Shown piece after piece: positions 7,808 to 16,276 of a stretch of DNA of 64,000 nt. The position numbers were made by a program, and so were the translations under genes. The number at the start of each line of letters is the position of its first letter. Within the stretch, counting starts at the first letter, position 1. Origin of the DNA: Hydrogenophaga sp. PBL-H3 (GTDB lineage Bacteria > Pseudomonadota > Gammaproteobacteria > Burkholderiales > Burkholderiaceae_C); assembly GCF_010104355.1 (NCBI RefSeq), contig NZ_CP044972.1, positions 4,082,001-4,146,000 of the forward strand. Direction: 5' to 3'. Below the pieces are notes generated by a model. That model was not told the origin of the DNA. It saw nothing but the letters and a program-made list of their open reading frames with translations, and did no database searches.

Positions 7808-8656
7808 ATGAACCACACCCACGTCCTCACCCTCTCCTGCCAGGACCGCCCCGGCATCGTGCACGCCGTCTCCGGCTTTTTGTTCGAGCATGGCGGCAAC
7901 ATCGAAGAAGCCGCGCAGTACAACGACCACGACACCGGCCTGTTCTTCATGCGGGTGCAGTTCGCCTGCAGCCAGCTCACGCAAGACGACCTGCTGCTGC
8001 GCCTGAAACTCTTCGCCGAGCCCTTCGGCATGCGCTGGAGCCTGCATCCGCTGGCCGAGCCGGTGCGCGCCGTGATCTTTGTCAGCAAGGAAGGCCACTG
8101 CCTCAACGACCTGATGTTCCGCTGGAAGAGCGGCCTGCTGGCGCTGGACATCCGCGCCATCATCAGCAACCACCGCGAGTTCTACCAACTCGCGGCCAGC
8201 TACAACGTGCCGTTTCACCACATCCCGGTGACGGCCGCCACCAAAGCGCAGGCCGAGGCGAAACAGCTTGAGGTCATCCGCAGCGAAGGCGCCGAACTGG
8301 TGGTGCTCGCGCGCTACATGCAGGTGCTCAGCAACGACCTGTGCCGCGAACTCGCGGGCAAGGCCATCAACATCCACCACAGCTTCCTGCCCAGCTTCAA
8401 GGGCGCCAAGCCCTACTACCAGGCACACGACCGCGGCGTGAAGCTGATCGGCGCCACCGCCCATTACGTCACGGCCGACCTCGACGAGGGCCCGATCATC
8501 GAACAGGACGTGGCCCGCGTGGACCACACCGACACGGTGGAAGACCTCACCGCGCGCGGCCGCGACACCGAAAGCCAGGTGCTGGCGCGAGCGGTGAAGT
8601 GGCACAGCGAACACCGCGTGCTGCTGAACGGACACAAGACCGTCGTCTTCAAATGA
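7808..8656 (+). CDS. purU: formyltetrahydrofolate deformylase
   Basis: This 282-residue enzyme hydrolyses 10-formyl-tetrahydrofolate to formate and THF, balancing one-carbon pools. The N-terminal ACT domain (about 5-85) begins VLTLSCQDRPGIVHAVSGFL. The C-terminal formyltransferase-like catalytic domain shows FVSKEGHCLNDLMFRW, then NIHHSFLPSFKGAKPYYQA with the catalytic Asn-His pair, and ADLDEGPIIEQD with the catalytic Asp. Length is normal for PurU. The ATG at 7808 is the first Met that matches the family start. The stop overlaps the start of the following lysR gene (ATGA), so the two are probably translated from one message. Confidence 0.95.
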   Translation: MNHTHVLTLSCQDRPGIVHAVSGFLFEHGGNIEEAAQYNDHDTGLFFMRVQFACSQLTQDDLLLRLKLFAEPFGMRWSLHPLAEPVRAVIFVSKEGHCLNDLMFRWKSGLLALDIRAIISNHREFYQLAASYNVPFHHIPVTAATKAQAEAKQLEVIRSEGAELVVLARYMQVLSNDLCRELAGKAINIHHSFLPSFKGAKPYYQAHDRGVKLIGATAHYVTADLDEGPIIEQDVARVDHTDTVEDLTARGRDTESQVLARAVKWHSEHRVLLNGHKTVVFK

Positions 8657-9519
8657 TCCGGATTCCGCCGATTCAGTGCCTGCTCACCTTCGAGGCGCTG
8701 GCGCGCCTGCGCAGCGTCACGCAGACGGCGGATGAACTCAATGTGACACCCAGCGCGGTGAGCCACCGCATCAAGCAACTGGAGCAGATCCTGGGCACCA
8801 AGCTGTTCGGGCGAGCCGATTTTTCGCTCACCACCGAAGGCAGCGAATACCTTGCCCACGTGCGCGACGGTCTGGCCACGTTGCAGAAGTTTCCGAGCAA
8901 CGCCGCCACGCCGGGACGGCGCAAGCTGCGCGTCGCGGTCACGCCCACCTTTGCGCGCTCGGTGCTGCTGCCGCGCCTCAAGCAGTTCAATGACGCCTAC
9001 CCCGAGATCGACCTCACGCTGCAGGTGAGCATTCCGCTGCTGGACGTGGTGGCCGAGGACGCCGACCTCACCGTGCGTTTCGGCACCGGGCGTTATGCCG
9101 ACGTGGAACACGTCTGCCTGATGAAGGACGAAGTGACGCCGCTGGCCTCACCCGCCTTCGTGCGCGAACACGGTCCGTTCGAGAGCACACAGGACCTCGA
9201 CGGTGTGCCGCTGCTGCGCAGCCCGCTGGAGCCTTGGCGCACCTGGTTCGCCGCGCACGACCTCGACTGGCCCGAACCCAACGAGGGTTCGCAGTTCAAC
9301 GACATCGGCCTCATGTGCGACGGCGCCGCCGCCGGCATGGGCGTGGCCCTGGTGCGGCTCAAACTCGCCGCGCCCTGGCTGGAGCACGGCACGTTGGTGC
9401 CGCTCTACAGCCGCCACGTGCCCAGCCCGCACGCGCACTACCTGTGCTGGCGCACCGGCACCATGGACCGCTGGGAGTGCGCGGCGTTCGCAGAGTGGCT
9501 CAAAAAGGCTGTGAGCTGA
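8653..9519 (+). CDS. LysR family transcriptional regulator (GcvA-like)
   Basis: This 288-residue regulator has a winged HTH at about 1-62, with LTFEALARLRSVTQTADEL and the recognition helix NVTPSAVSHRIKQLEQILG. The opening MIRIPPIQCLLTFEAL and the effector domain (about 88-285, including FNDIGLMCDGAAAGMGVALV) resemble GcvA-type LysR proteins, which control glycine cleavage or one-carbon and amino-acid catabolism. It is translationally coupled to purU through an ATGA overlap, which fits a role in one-carbon metabolism, though the target is inference. It ends 17 bases before a tandem GC-rich repeat array. Confidence 0.9.
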   Translation: MIRIPPIQCLLTFEALARLRSVTQTADELNVTPSAVSHRIKQLEQILGTKLFGRADFSLTTEGSEYLAHVRDGLATLQKFPSNAATPGRRKLRVAVTPTFARSVLLPRLKQFNDAYPEIDLTLQVSIPLLDVVAEDADLTVRFGTGRYADVEHVCLMKDEVTPLASPAFVREHGPFESTQDLDGVPLLRSPLEPWRTWFAAHDLDWPEPNEGSQFNDIGLMCDGAAAGMGVALVRLKLAAPWLEHGTLVPLYSRHVPSPHAHYLCWRTGTMDRWECAAFAEWLKKAVS

Positions 9520-9536
9520 CCGTCAAAGCTGACGAT

Positions 9537-9780
9537 CCGGCGCCGGGCCGCCCCAAGCCGGATCAGCCCCCCCGGGGGGGCAGCGACCCGCGCAGCGGCG
9601 GAGCGTGGGGGCATGAACCTCCGGCGCCGGGCCGCCCCAAGCCGGATCAGCCCCCCCCGGGGGGCAGCGACCCGCGCAGCGGCGGAGCGTGGGGGCATGA
9701 ACCTCCGGCGCCGGGCCGCCCCAAGCCGGATCAGCCCCCCGGGGGGCAGCGACCCGCGCAGCGGCGGAGCGTGGGGGCAC
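9537..9780. repeat. tandem array of three ~84-bp GC-rich repeat units
   Basis: Units lie at 9537-9620, 9621-9704 and 9705-9780. Each starts CCGGCGCCGGGCCGCCCCAA, has a central self-complementary run of 6-8 C followed by 6-7 G, and continues through CAGCGACCCGCGCAGCGG to a GCGTGGGGGCA end. The units differ mainly in the length of the C/G runs, and the last lacks the terminal TGAACCT. The array fills the gap between the convergent lysR and hsp20 genes. A related copy is at 38617-38710. The central C/G run can form a strong hairpin and may stop transcription from either side. Confidence 0.9.
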
Positions 9781-9782
9781 AG

Positions 9783-10205
9783 TCACTCGATCGTCAGGCG
9801 TTGGCCGGCGGTGGGCAGCTTTTTCGGCAGCGTCAGCTGCAGCACACCGTTCTCGTATTTCGCCTTCGACGTCGCGTTGTCGATGTCCTGCGGCAACTGA
9901 AAGCTGCGCGACACAGCGCCGTAGAAGCGTTCGCTGCGCAACAGCTTTTCGCCTTCGGACTGGCTGTCCTGCTGGCGGATCTCGGCGCGCAGTGTGACCA
10001 CCGGGCCGTCGATCGTGACGTGTATGTCTTCGCGCGACACACCAGGCACCTCGGCTTCCACCGCATAAGCCTCGGGCGTTTCCTTCACATCGATCTTGAT
10101 TTGCGCTGGCAGCGGCTCGCCGTGCAGGGGTTTGACGTAAAAGCCAGGGGCGACATCCTTGAAGAAGTCGTCGAACAGGTGGTTGCGGGCAATCAAACGG
10201 TTCAT
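9783..10205 (-). CDS. Hsp20/alpha-crystallin family small heat shock protein
   Basis: This 140-residue small heat-shock chaperone holds unfolding proteins in an ATP-independent way. The alpha-crystallin domain, about 35-130, is recognisable from QIKIDVKETPEAYAVEAEVPG, VSREDIHVTIDGPVVTLRAE and the C-terminal ENGVLQLTLPKK. The N-terminal arm MNRLIARNHLFDDFFKDV is short. A C-terminal I-x-I motif is not obvious; the chain ends soon after the KKLP segment. The Met at 10205 follows GGAG at usable spacing; the in-frame extension further upstream lacks domain similarity and overlaps the promoter region of the divergent glcD. A sigma-32-like sequence lies about 85 bases upstream. Confidence 0.9.
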   Translation of the reverse strand: MNRLIARNHLFDDFFKDVAPGFYVKPLHGEPLPAQIKIDVKETPEAYAVEAEVPGVSREDIHVTIDGPVVTLRAEIRQQDSQSEGEKLLRSERFYGAVSRSFQLPQDIDNATSKAKYENGVLQLTLPKKLPTAGQRLTIE

Positions 10206-10291
10206 GGCAAGTGCTCCAGAAAAGGGGTTGAACAGTTGCGCCCGAGGGCGCCTTTCGGTGCTCCTCAGTTGAAGCTGCACGCGGGAAATTT

Positions 10292-10316
10292 CAAGGGGGC
10301 TGCAAGTTTCTTCAAA
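10292..10316 (-). promoter_or_regulatory. candidate sigma-32-type promoter for hsp20
   Basis: Read on the minus strand, TTTGAA (10316-10311) is followed after 12 bases by CCCCTTGA (10298-10291), resembling the heat-shock pattern CTTGAA / CCCCATnT with mismatches. A further CTTGAAA overlaps it. The expected target gene starts about 85 bases downstream. The match is partial. Confidence 0.3.
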
Positions 10317-10377
10317 CCATGGACGGGGCGTTGTCCTAAACTGAACTGGCCACCTTGCAATCCATTTCGAGCCTGCC

Positions 10378-11880
10378 ATGAACGCACCCGCCTCCCCCGC
10401 CCAGGCCACCCAGCTCCAGCGCGCCGCGCGACAGGCCGAGGTGGTGCGCGCCCTGCAGGCCGTCGTGCCAGCCCACGCCCTGCTCTGGCAGGCGGAAGAC
10501 ACCGTGCCCTACGAATGCGACGGACTGACCGCCTACCGCGAGCGCCCACTGGTGGTGGTGCTGCCCGAAACCGAAGCCCAGGTGGCCGCCGTGCTCAAGG
10601 CCTGTCACGTGCTCGATGTGCCGGTGGTGGCGCGCGGCGCGGGCACGGGTCTCTCGGGGGGGGCCATGCCGCACGCCCTGGGGGTCACGATGTCGCTGGC
10701 CAAGTTCAACCGCATCCTGAAGATCGACCCGCGATCGCGCACGGCGGTGGTGCAGGCCGGCGTGCGCAACCTCGCCATCTCGGAGGCCGCCGCGCCACAC
10801 GGCCTGTACTACGCGCCCGACCCGAGCAGCCAGATCGCCTGCACCATCGGCGGCAACGTGGCCGAGAACTCCGGCGGCGTGCACTGCCTCAAGTACGGGC
10901 TGACGGTGCACAACGTGCTGCAGGTGCGCGGCTTCACTGTTGAAGGCGAGCCCGTCACCTTCGGCGGCGAGGCGCTGGACGTGCCCGGCTTTGACCTGCT
11001 CTCGCTGGTCATCGGCAGCGAGGGCATGCTGGCCGTGACCACAGAAGTCACCGTGAAACTGGTGCCCAAGCCCCTGCTGGCGCGCTGCATCATGGCCAGC
11101 TTCGACGACATCCGCAAAGCCGGCGACGCGGTGGCCTCCGTCATTGCCGCCGGCATCATCCCGGCCGGGCTGGAGATGATGGACAAACCCATGACGGCCG
11201 CGGTGGAGGACTTCGTGCACGCGGGCTACGACCTCGACGCCGAGGCCATCCTGCTCTGCGAGAGCGACGGCACGCCCGAAGAGGTGGAAGAAGAAATCGG
11301 CCGCATGAGCGCAGTGCTGCGCGGCTGCGGTGCCACCGCGATCGCGGTGAGCCAGAACGAGGCCGAGCGCCTGCGCTTCTGGAGCGGGCGCAAGAACGCG
11401 TTTCCGGCCAGCGGGCGCATCAGCCCCGACTACATGTGCATGGACTCGACCATCCCGCGCAAGCGCCTGGCCGACATCCTGCTGGCCATCGCCGAGATGG
11501 AGAAAAAGTACGGTCTGCGCTGCGCCAACGTGTTCCACGCCGGCGACGGCAACCTGCACCCGCTGATCCTGTTCGATGCGAATGACGCCGACCAGCTGCA
11601 CCGCTGCGAACTCTTCGGCGCCGACATCCTGGAGACCAGCGTGGCCATGGGCGGCACGGTCACGGGCGAGCACGGCGTGGGCGTGGAGAAGCTCAACAGC
11701 ATGTGTGTGCAGTTCTCGCCCGAGGAGAACGAGCAGATGTTCAGCGTCAAGCGGGCTTTTGATACCAAATCGCTACTGAATCCGGGCAAGGTGATTCCCA
11801 CGCTGCAACGTTGTGCTGAATACGGAAAAATGCTGGTGCGCGGCGGACGTCTGGCGCACCCCGACCTGCCCCGGTTCTGA
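10378..11880 (+). CDS. glcD: FAD-linked glycolate/D-lactate oxidase, GlcD-like subunit
   Basis: This 500-residue flavoprotein belongs to the GlcD/LldD-like FAD-binding oxidases. The PCMH-type FAD domain (about 55-235) contains VPVVARGAGTGLSGGAMP, PDPSSQIACTIGGNVAENSGG and the segment VIGSEGMLAVTTEVTVKL. The C-terminal substrate domain has CANVFHAGDGNLHPLILFD and ends with the GGTVTGEHGVGVEKL signature and the SLLNPGKVIP terminus. In the glycolate oxidase complex GlcD works with GlcE and the iron-sulfur GlcF, but neither gene is adjacent: a PAS histidine kinase follows. The protein may act alone as a 2-hydroxyacid dehydrogenase or with subunits encoded elsewhere. It is divergent from hsp20 and starts at a clear ATG with only a weak ribosome binding site. 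Confidence 0.88.
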   Translation: MNAPASPAQATQLQRAARQAEVVRALQAVVPAHALLWQAEDTVPYECDGLTAYRERPLVVVLPETEAQVAAVLKACHVLDVPVVARGAGTGLSGGAMPHALGVTMSLAKFNRILKIDPRSRTAVVQAGVRNLAISEAAAPHGLYYAPDPSSQIACTIGGNVAENSGGVHCLKYGLTVHNVLQVRGFTVEGEPVTFGGEALDVPGFDLLSLVIGSEGMLAVTTEVTVKLVPKPLLARCIMASFDDIRKAGDAVASVIAAGIIPAGLEMMDKPMTAAVEDFVHAGYDLDAEAILLCESDGTPEEVEEEIGRMSAVLRGCGATAIAVSQNEAERLRFWSGRKNAFPASGRISPDYMCMDSTIPRKRLADILLAIAEMEKKYGLRCANVFHAGDGNLHPLILFDANDADQLHRCELFGADILETSVAMGGTVTGEHGVGVEKLNSMCVQFSPEENEQMFSVKRAFDTKSLLNPGKVIPTLQRCAEYGKMLVRGGRLAHPDLPRF

Positions 11881-11930
11881 GGGTCAAATATCACATTCGA
11901 CGGGGTGCCCCCTGGGGTACAGTTGGCCGA

Positions 11931-14900
11931 ATGAGCGCTCTCTTCCCTCCGAAAGACAGCCGTCTGGATGCGAACCGATCTGAAGCCACGGTTTCGGCTC
12001 GCGAACGGGCGCTGTTGCTGGAGATCGAGACGCTCAAGGCGGAGAACCTGCACCTGCGCCGCAACTACGCCCAGCACATGGGCGGCAGCCTGCATGAAGG
12101 CTCCGATCTGAGTTTTCACGCCGATCTGCCACTGTCGCTCGAGCTGGCGCTCGACGCAGACAAAGGTTCGCCCGTGGCGGCCGCGCAGCTCGAATACGAG
12201 GCGCTCTTCGCCGCGCTGGGCAGCGCGTTCCCGATCGGCATCTTCCGCACCGACCAGGCCGGTGTGCTGACCCATGTGGATGCCCGGCTGCAGCAGATTT
12301 TTGCGCTCGACAAACACGACTTCCCCAACTTCGGCTGGCTCGACCGCGTGCATCCCGACGATTTGCCGCGGGTGCAGGAACACTGGATACGAGGGATCGC
12401 CACTGGCGAGAGCCTGAGCTTGGAGTTCCGGCTGGTCCGGCCAGGCAACGAGTTGGTGCATGTGCTGGCGCGCAATTCGCCCTTGCGCGACGAACACGGA
12501 AACGTGACCAGCCAGCTCGGCTTCATCCAGGACATCACGCCCATGCGCGTGCTGGAGGCCGAAGCCCGCATCAAGGATGAGCTCAACCGCCAGATCATCG
12601 CCAGCAGCCCAGACTGCACCAAGGTGCTGGATCTCGAAGGCCGTGTGGTGCAGATGACGGCGCAAGGTTGCCGACTGGTGGAAGTGGACGACTTCGAGCA
12701 GGTTCGCATGGGCGCATGGGCCGAATGGTGGCCCGATGACGGCGTTCAACTCGCGCTGGACGCGGTGGCTTCGGCGAGCCGCGGCGAGGGTTCGAGATTC
12801 GTGGCCTATGGCCCCACGTTCAAGGGCACGCCCAAGTGGTGGGACACCATGGTCACGCCGATCTGCGATGCCAGCGGCCAACCGGTGATGCTGCTGGCGG
12901 TCTCACGCGACATCACCGAGCAGCACCTGCAACAGGAGAGCATCCAGCGCTTCAACGCAGAGCTGGAAAGCGCCGTGCAGCTGCGCACCGAAGAGCTGGC
13001 CGAGGCCAAGGACCGGGTTCAGTCGGCCTTGCGCGAGGCCCAGATTGCCTACAACCAGGCGCCTTGTGGCTACCACTCGGTGGATGCCACCGGCACCTAC
13101 GTGCTGATCAACCAGACCGAACTCAACTGGCTGGGCTACGAGAACCGCAGCGAGGTGGTGGGCAAGAAGCACTTTCGCGACCACGTGCAACCCGCTTACC
13201 TCCCCACGGTGCTGGAACGCCTGCAGCGCCTGGTGCGCGGCGAGACGCTGGAGGCCGCCGAGATAGGCATGCTGCGGCGCGACGGCTCCACCTTCATTGG
13301 CCTGCTCAACACCACCGCGGTGCTGGACGAGCAGGGCCGCTTCCTGCGCACGAACAACACGCTGGTGGACATCACCGAGCGCAAGGCGGCCGAGGTGGCG
13401 CTGGCGACGCAGCGCAACTTCCTGCAAACCATCACCAGCAGCGTACCGGTGCAACTGGCTTATTTCGATCGCGACCTGATCTGCCGCTTTGCCAACGCCA
13501 GCTATGCCCGCTGGGTGGATGGTTCGCCCGAGAAGCTGGCAGGCCTGCACATGAGCCAGATTGCCAGGCCACAAGACCTGGAGGCCACGCACGCGCGCCG
13601 GCAGGGGGCGTTGGCGGGTGTGGCACAGCAGTTCGAGGGTGAGCGCGTGTTCCCGGATGGCACGGTGTTCTACGCCAGCATCAACTACACGCCCTACTGG
13701 CAAGACGGCGAGGTGGTCGGGCTCTTCGTCCAGATGATGGACATCACCGAGCGCAAGGCGTCGGAAGATCTGGTCACCCAGGCCAACTGCCAGCTCAACC
13801 AGGCCCTGAGCCAGGCGCAGGCCCTCTACAACCAGGCGCCTTGTGGCTACCACTCACTCGACATCCGGGGCATCTTCGTGTCGATCAACGACACCGAGCT
13901 GGGCTGGCTGGGCTACAGCCGCGACGAGGTGGTGGGCAAGATGGGCTTTCGCGAGGTGATCCCGGCAGCGGACGTGGCGCTGCTCGAAGCCCGCATGCGC
14001 AAGATCCTCAAGGACGATGCGCTGGAAGGGGTCGAGTACCAGATGCGCCGGCGCGATGGCAGCACCTTTGATGCGCTGCTGTCCTCGTCGGCGGTGCGCG
14101 ACAGCGAGGGGCGCTTCCTGCGCAGCAACACCACGGTGGTGGACATCACCCACCGCAAGGCAGCCGAGACCTCACTGCGCGACAACCAGCGATTCCTGCA
14201 GACCATCACCGACCATGTGCCCGGCCTCATCGCCTACCTGGACGCCGGGCTGCGCTTTCGGTTTGCCAACGCAGAACACCTGCGCGTCTATGGCATGGAC
14301 CCGGCGCTCATCCTGGGTCAGCACATCAGCCATTGCGTGCGGCCCGAGCTCTGGGCCGAGATCAAACCCCGCATGGAAGCCACGCTGGCGGGCCAGGAGC
14401 AGAACTTCACCGCGTGGCGCCCCACGGTCGATGGCAAACACATCTTCGTCAGCTCACGCTACCTGCCCGATGTGCAGGACGGCATGGTGAAGGGCCTGTT
14501 TGTCCAGATCATCGACATCACCGCGAGCAAGCTCATTGAAGAGCGGGTGAGCAACCTCAATGAAGAGCTGGAGGAGCGCATCCGCGAACGCTCGACCGAG
14601 TTGCTGGAAGCCGAGCAGCGTTTCCGCCTGATGGTGGACAACCTGCGCGACTACTGCATCTTCTTCATGGACGCCGACGGACTCATCACCGACTGGACCG
14701 ACAGCGCCCAGCGCATGGACGGCCACTCGCCCACGCAGATGCTGGGCCGGCATTACGGCGTGCTGTTCGACCCCGCCAACCCCGAGCACGGGCGGACCCG
14801 GGCAGACCAGATGCTGCGCCTGGCGGCCTCGCGGGGTCAGCACGAACTGCACAACTGGCACACCCGCAAGGACGGCACTCAGTATTGGTCGCACTCGGTG

Positions 14901-15788
14901 CTGATCGCGCTGCGAGACGACAGTGGCGAGTTGCGCGGCTTTGCCAAGATCAACCGCGACATGACCGACGCCAAGCGACTCGACGACCTGATGCGCAACA
15001 TCAACGACGAGCTGGAGAACCGCGTGGTCGAGCGCACCGAACAGCTGCTGGCGGCCAACAAGGATCTGGAATCCTTCTCGTATTCGGTGTCGCACGACCT
15101 GCGTTCGCCCCTGCGCCACATCTCCAGCTTCGTGAGCCTGCTCGAAGAACACATGGGCAGCCAGTGCGACGAGGTGAGCGCGCGTTACCTCAACACCATC
15201 GGCAACTCCGCCCGCCACATGAGCCAGCTCATTGACGGCCTGCTGGCGTTCTCCCGCCTGGGTCGGGCCGCGGTCAACGTGACGCCGGTGGATTTTCAGC
15301 TGCTTGTGGAAGCGGTGGTGGCCCAGATCGGGCACGACACCGAGGGGCGCATTGTCGACTGGGTGGTCGCCCCCGACCTGCCGGTGGTACAGGGCGACGC
15401 CTTGCTGCTGCGAGAGGTGTGGGCCAACCTGTTGGGCAACGCCTACAAATACAGCCGCCCACGTGAACGATCGCGCATCGAGGTGGGCTGGAGCGTCGAC
15501 CCGGTCGTGGGCTACACCTTCTTTGTCCGTGACAATGGTGTGGGTTTCGACACAAAATACGCGCAGAAGCTGTTTGGCGTGTTTCAGAGACTGCACCGCG
15601 CCTCGGAGTTTGAGGGCACGGGCATCGGGCTGGCGCTCACACGGCGCATCATCGAGCGGCACAGCGGCAGCATCTGGGCCGAAAGCGAGCTCGGTGTCGG
15701 CAGCGTCTTTTACTTCTCCCTCCCTTTTGAGGGCCCTGGTTTTTCCGACTCCCCCCTGGATTCGATGCCTGCCCCCCTGGAATCATGA
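11931..15788 (+). CDS. soluble multi-PAS sensor histidine kinase
   Basis: This 1285-residue kinase has no transmembrane segment and is probably cytoplasmic. After a coiled N terminus, PAS domains occur at about 90-205 and 212-335. Two tandem copies of a PAS-PAS module follow at 374-632 and 633-891, both opening YNQAPCGYHS and containing an (F/L)LQTIT...VP segment. A last PAS lies at about 905-1025. The HisKA helix has SHDLRSPL with phospho-acceptor His1055. The HATPase domain (about 1150-1275) has GNAYKYS, DNGVGFD and EGTGIGLAL. The final HisKA/HATPase pair resembles phytochrome-type (Cph1-like) kinases. The stop overlaps the start of a single-domain receiver, its probable partner. The signal is unknown; many PAS domains could bind small ligands, haem or flavin. 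Confidence 0.93.
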   Translation: MSALFPPKDSRLDANRSEATVSARERALLLEIETLKAENLHLRRNYAQHMGGSLHEGSDLSFHADLPLSLELALDADKGSPVAAAQLEYEALFAALGSAFPIGIFRTDQAGVLTHVDARLQQIFALDKHDFPNFGWLDRVHPDDLPRVQEHWIRGIATGESLSLEFRLVRPGNELVHVLARNSPLRDEHGNVTSQLGFIQDITPMRVLEAEARIKDELNRQIIASSPDCTKVLDLEGRVVQMTAQGCRLVEVDDFEQVRMGAWAEWWPDDGVQLALDAVASASRGEGSRFVAYGPTFKGTPKWWDTMVTPICDASGQPVMLLAVSRDITEQHLQQESIQRFNAELESAVQLRTEELAEAKDRVQSALREAQIAYNQAPCGYHSVDATGTYVLINQTELNWLGYENRSEVVGKKHFRDHVQPAYLPTVLERLQRLVRGETLEAAEIGMLRRDGSTFIGLLNTTAVLDEQGRFLRTNNTLVDITERKAAEVALATQRNFLQTITSSVPVQLAYFDRDLICRFANASYARWVDGSPEKLAGLHMSQIARPQDLEATHARRQGALAGVAQQFEGERVFPDGTVFYASINYTPYWQDGEVVGLFVQMMDITERKASEDLVTQANCQLNQALSQAQALYNQAPCGYHSLDIRGIFVSINDTELGWLGYSRDEVVGKMGFREVIPAADVALLEARMRKILKDDALEGVEYQMRRRDGSTFDALLSSSAVRDSEGRFLRSNTTVVDITHRKAAETSLRDNQRFLQTITDHVPGLIAYLDAGLRFRFANAEHLRVYGMDPALILGQHISHCVRPELWAEIKPRMEATLAGQEQNFTAWRPTVDGKHIFVSSRYLPDVQDGMVKGLFVQIIDITASKLIEERVSNLNEELEERIRERSTELLEAEQRFRLMVDNLRDYCIFFMDADGLITDWTDSAQRMDGHSPTQMLGRHYGVLFDPANPEHGRTRADQMLRLAASRGQHELHNWHTRKDGTQYWSHSVLIALRDDSGELRGFAKINRDMTDAKRLDDLMRNINDELENRVVERTEQLLAANKDLESFSYSVSHDLRSPLRHISSFVSLLEEHMGSQCDEVSARYLNTIGNSARHMSQLIDGLLAFSRLGRAAVNVTPVDFQLLVEAVVAQIGHDTEGRIVDWVVAPDLPVVQGDALLLREVWANLLGNAYKYSRPRERSRIEVGWSVDPVVGYTFFVRDNGVGFDTKYAQKLFGVFQRLHRASEFEGTGIGLALTRRIIERHSGSIWAESELGVGSVFYFSLPFEGPGFSDSPLDSMPAPLES

Positions 15789-16270
15789 GCAAAAACGCCG
15801 ACGCCATCCTCCTGGTCGAAGACAACCCCGACGATGCCGAGCTGACCAAACTGGCGCTCTCGCGCCATGGTCTGGACGGAAGGGTCACCCACGTCTCCGA
15901 CGGCATGCAGGCGCTGGACTACCTGCACCGCCGCAACGGCTTCAGCAACCGCGCCGGCAGCAATCCCGTGCTCGTGCTGCTCGACCTGAAAATGCCGCTG
16001 CTCGACGGTATCGGTGTGCTCAAGGAAATCAAGGGCAGCGACCTGCTGCACAACATCCCGGTGGTGGTGCTCACCTCGTCCACCGAGCCCAGCGACCTGC
16101 TGCGCGCCTACGACGCCGGCACCAACGCCTACATCGCCAAGCCGACCGAGTTCTCCCAGTTCCTCAGTGCCATGAAGCACGTGTGCGAGTTCTGGATCAA
16201 CATCAACCAGACCGCGCCACAGACCGTCAATGCGACGGTTCGCAACACCGGCTTCGGCGACCTCATCTGA
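15785..16270 (+). CDS. single-domain response regulator (Rcp1-like)
   Basis: This 161-residue protein is a receiver domain with no output domain. The acidic pocket is LLVEDNPDDAE (Glu12, Asp13), the phospho-acceptor is Asp67 in VLLDLKMPLLDG, the switch Thr/Ser lies in VVVLTSSTEPSD and the conserved Lys in YIAKPTEF. The long insertion around HRRNGFSNRAGSNP is typical of Rcp1-type receivers paired with phytochrome-like kinases. Its ATG overlaps the stop of the multi-PAS kinase by 4 bp. It probably shuttles phosphate from that kinase to a phosphotransferase or acts on protein targets. It converges on the carboxyltransferase gene; stops are 6 bases apart. Confidence 0.93.
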   Translation: MSKNADAILLVEDNPDDAELTKLALSRHGLDGRVTHVSDGMQALDYLHRRNGFSNRAGSNPVLVLLDLKMPLLDGIGVLKEIKGSDLLHNIPVVVLTSSTEPSDLLRAYDAGTNAYIAKPTEFSQFLSAMKHVCEFWININQTAPQTVNATVRNTGFGDLI

Positions 16271-16276
16271 ACCGGT

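Noticed and set aside
9537..9780. CRISPR array
   Set aside because: The repeats are contiguous with no unique spacers and no cas genes are near, so it is a simple tandem repeat.
14454..15662. Minus-strand open frame of about 400 codons inside the multi-PAS kinase
   Set aside because: Shadow frame opposite HisKA/HATPase coding sequence, with no family motif.
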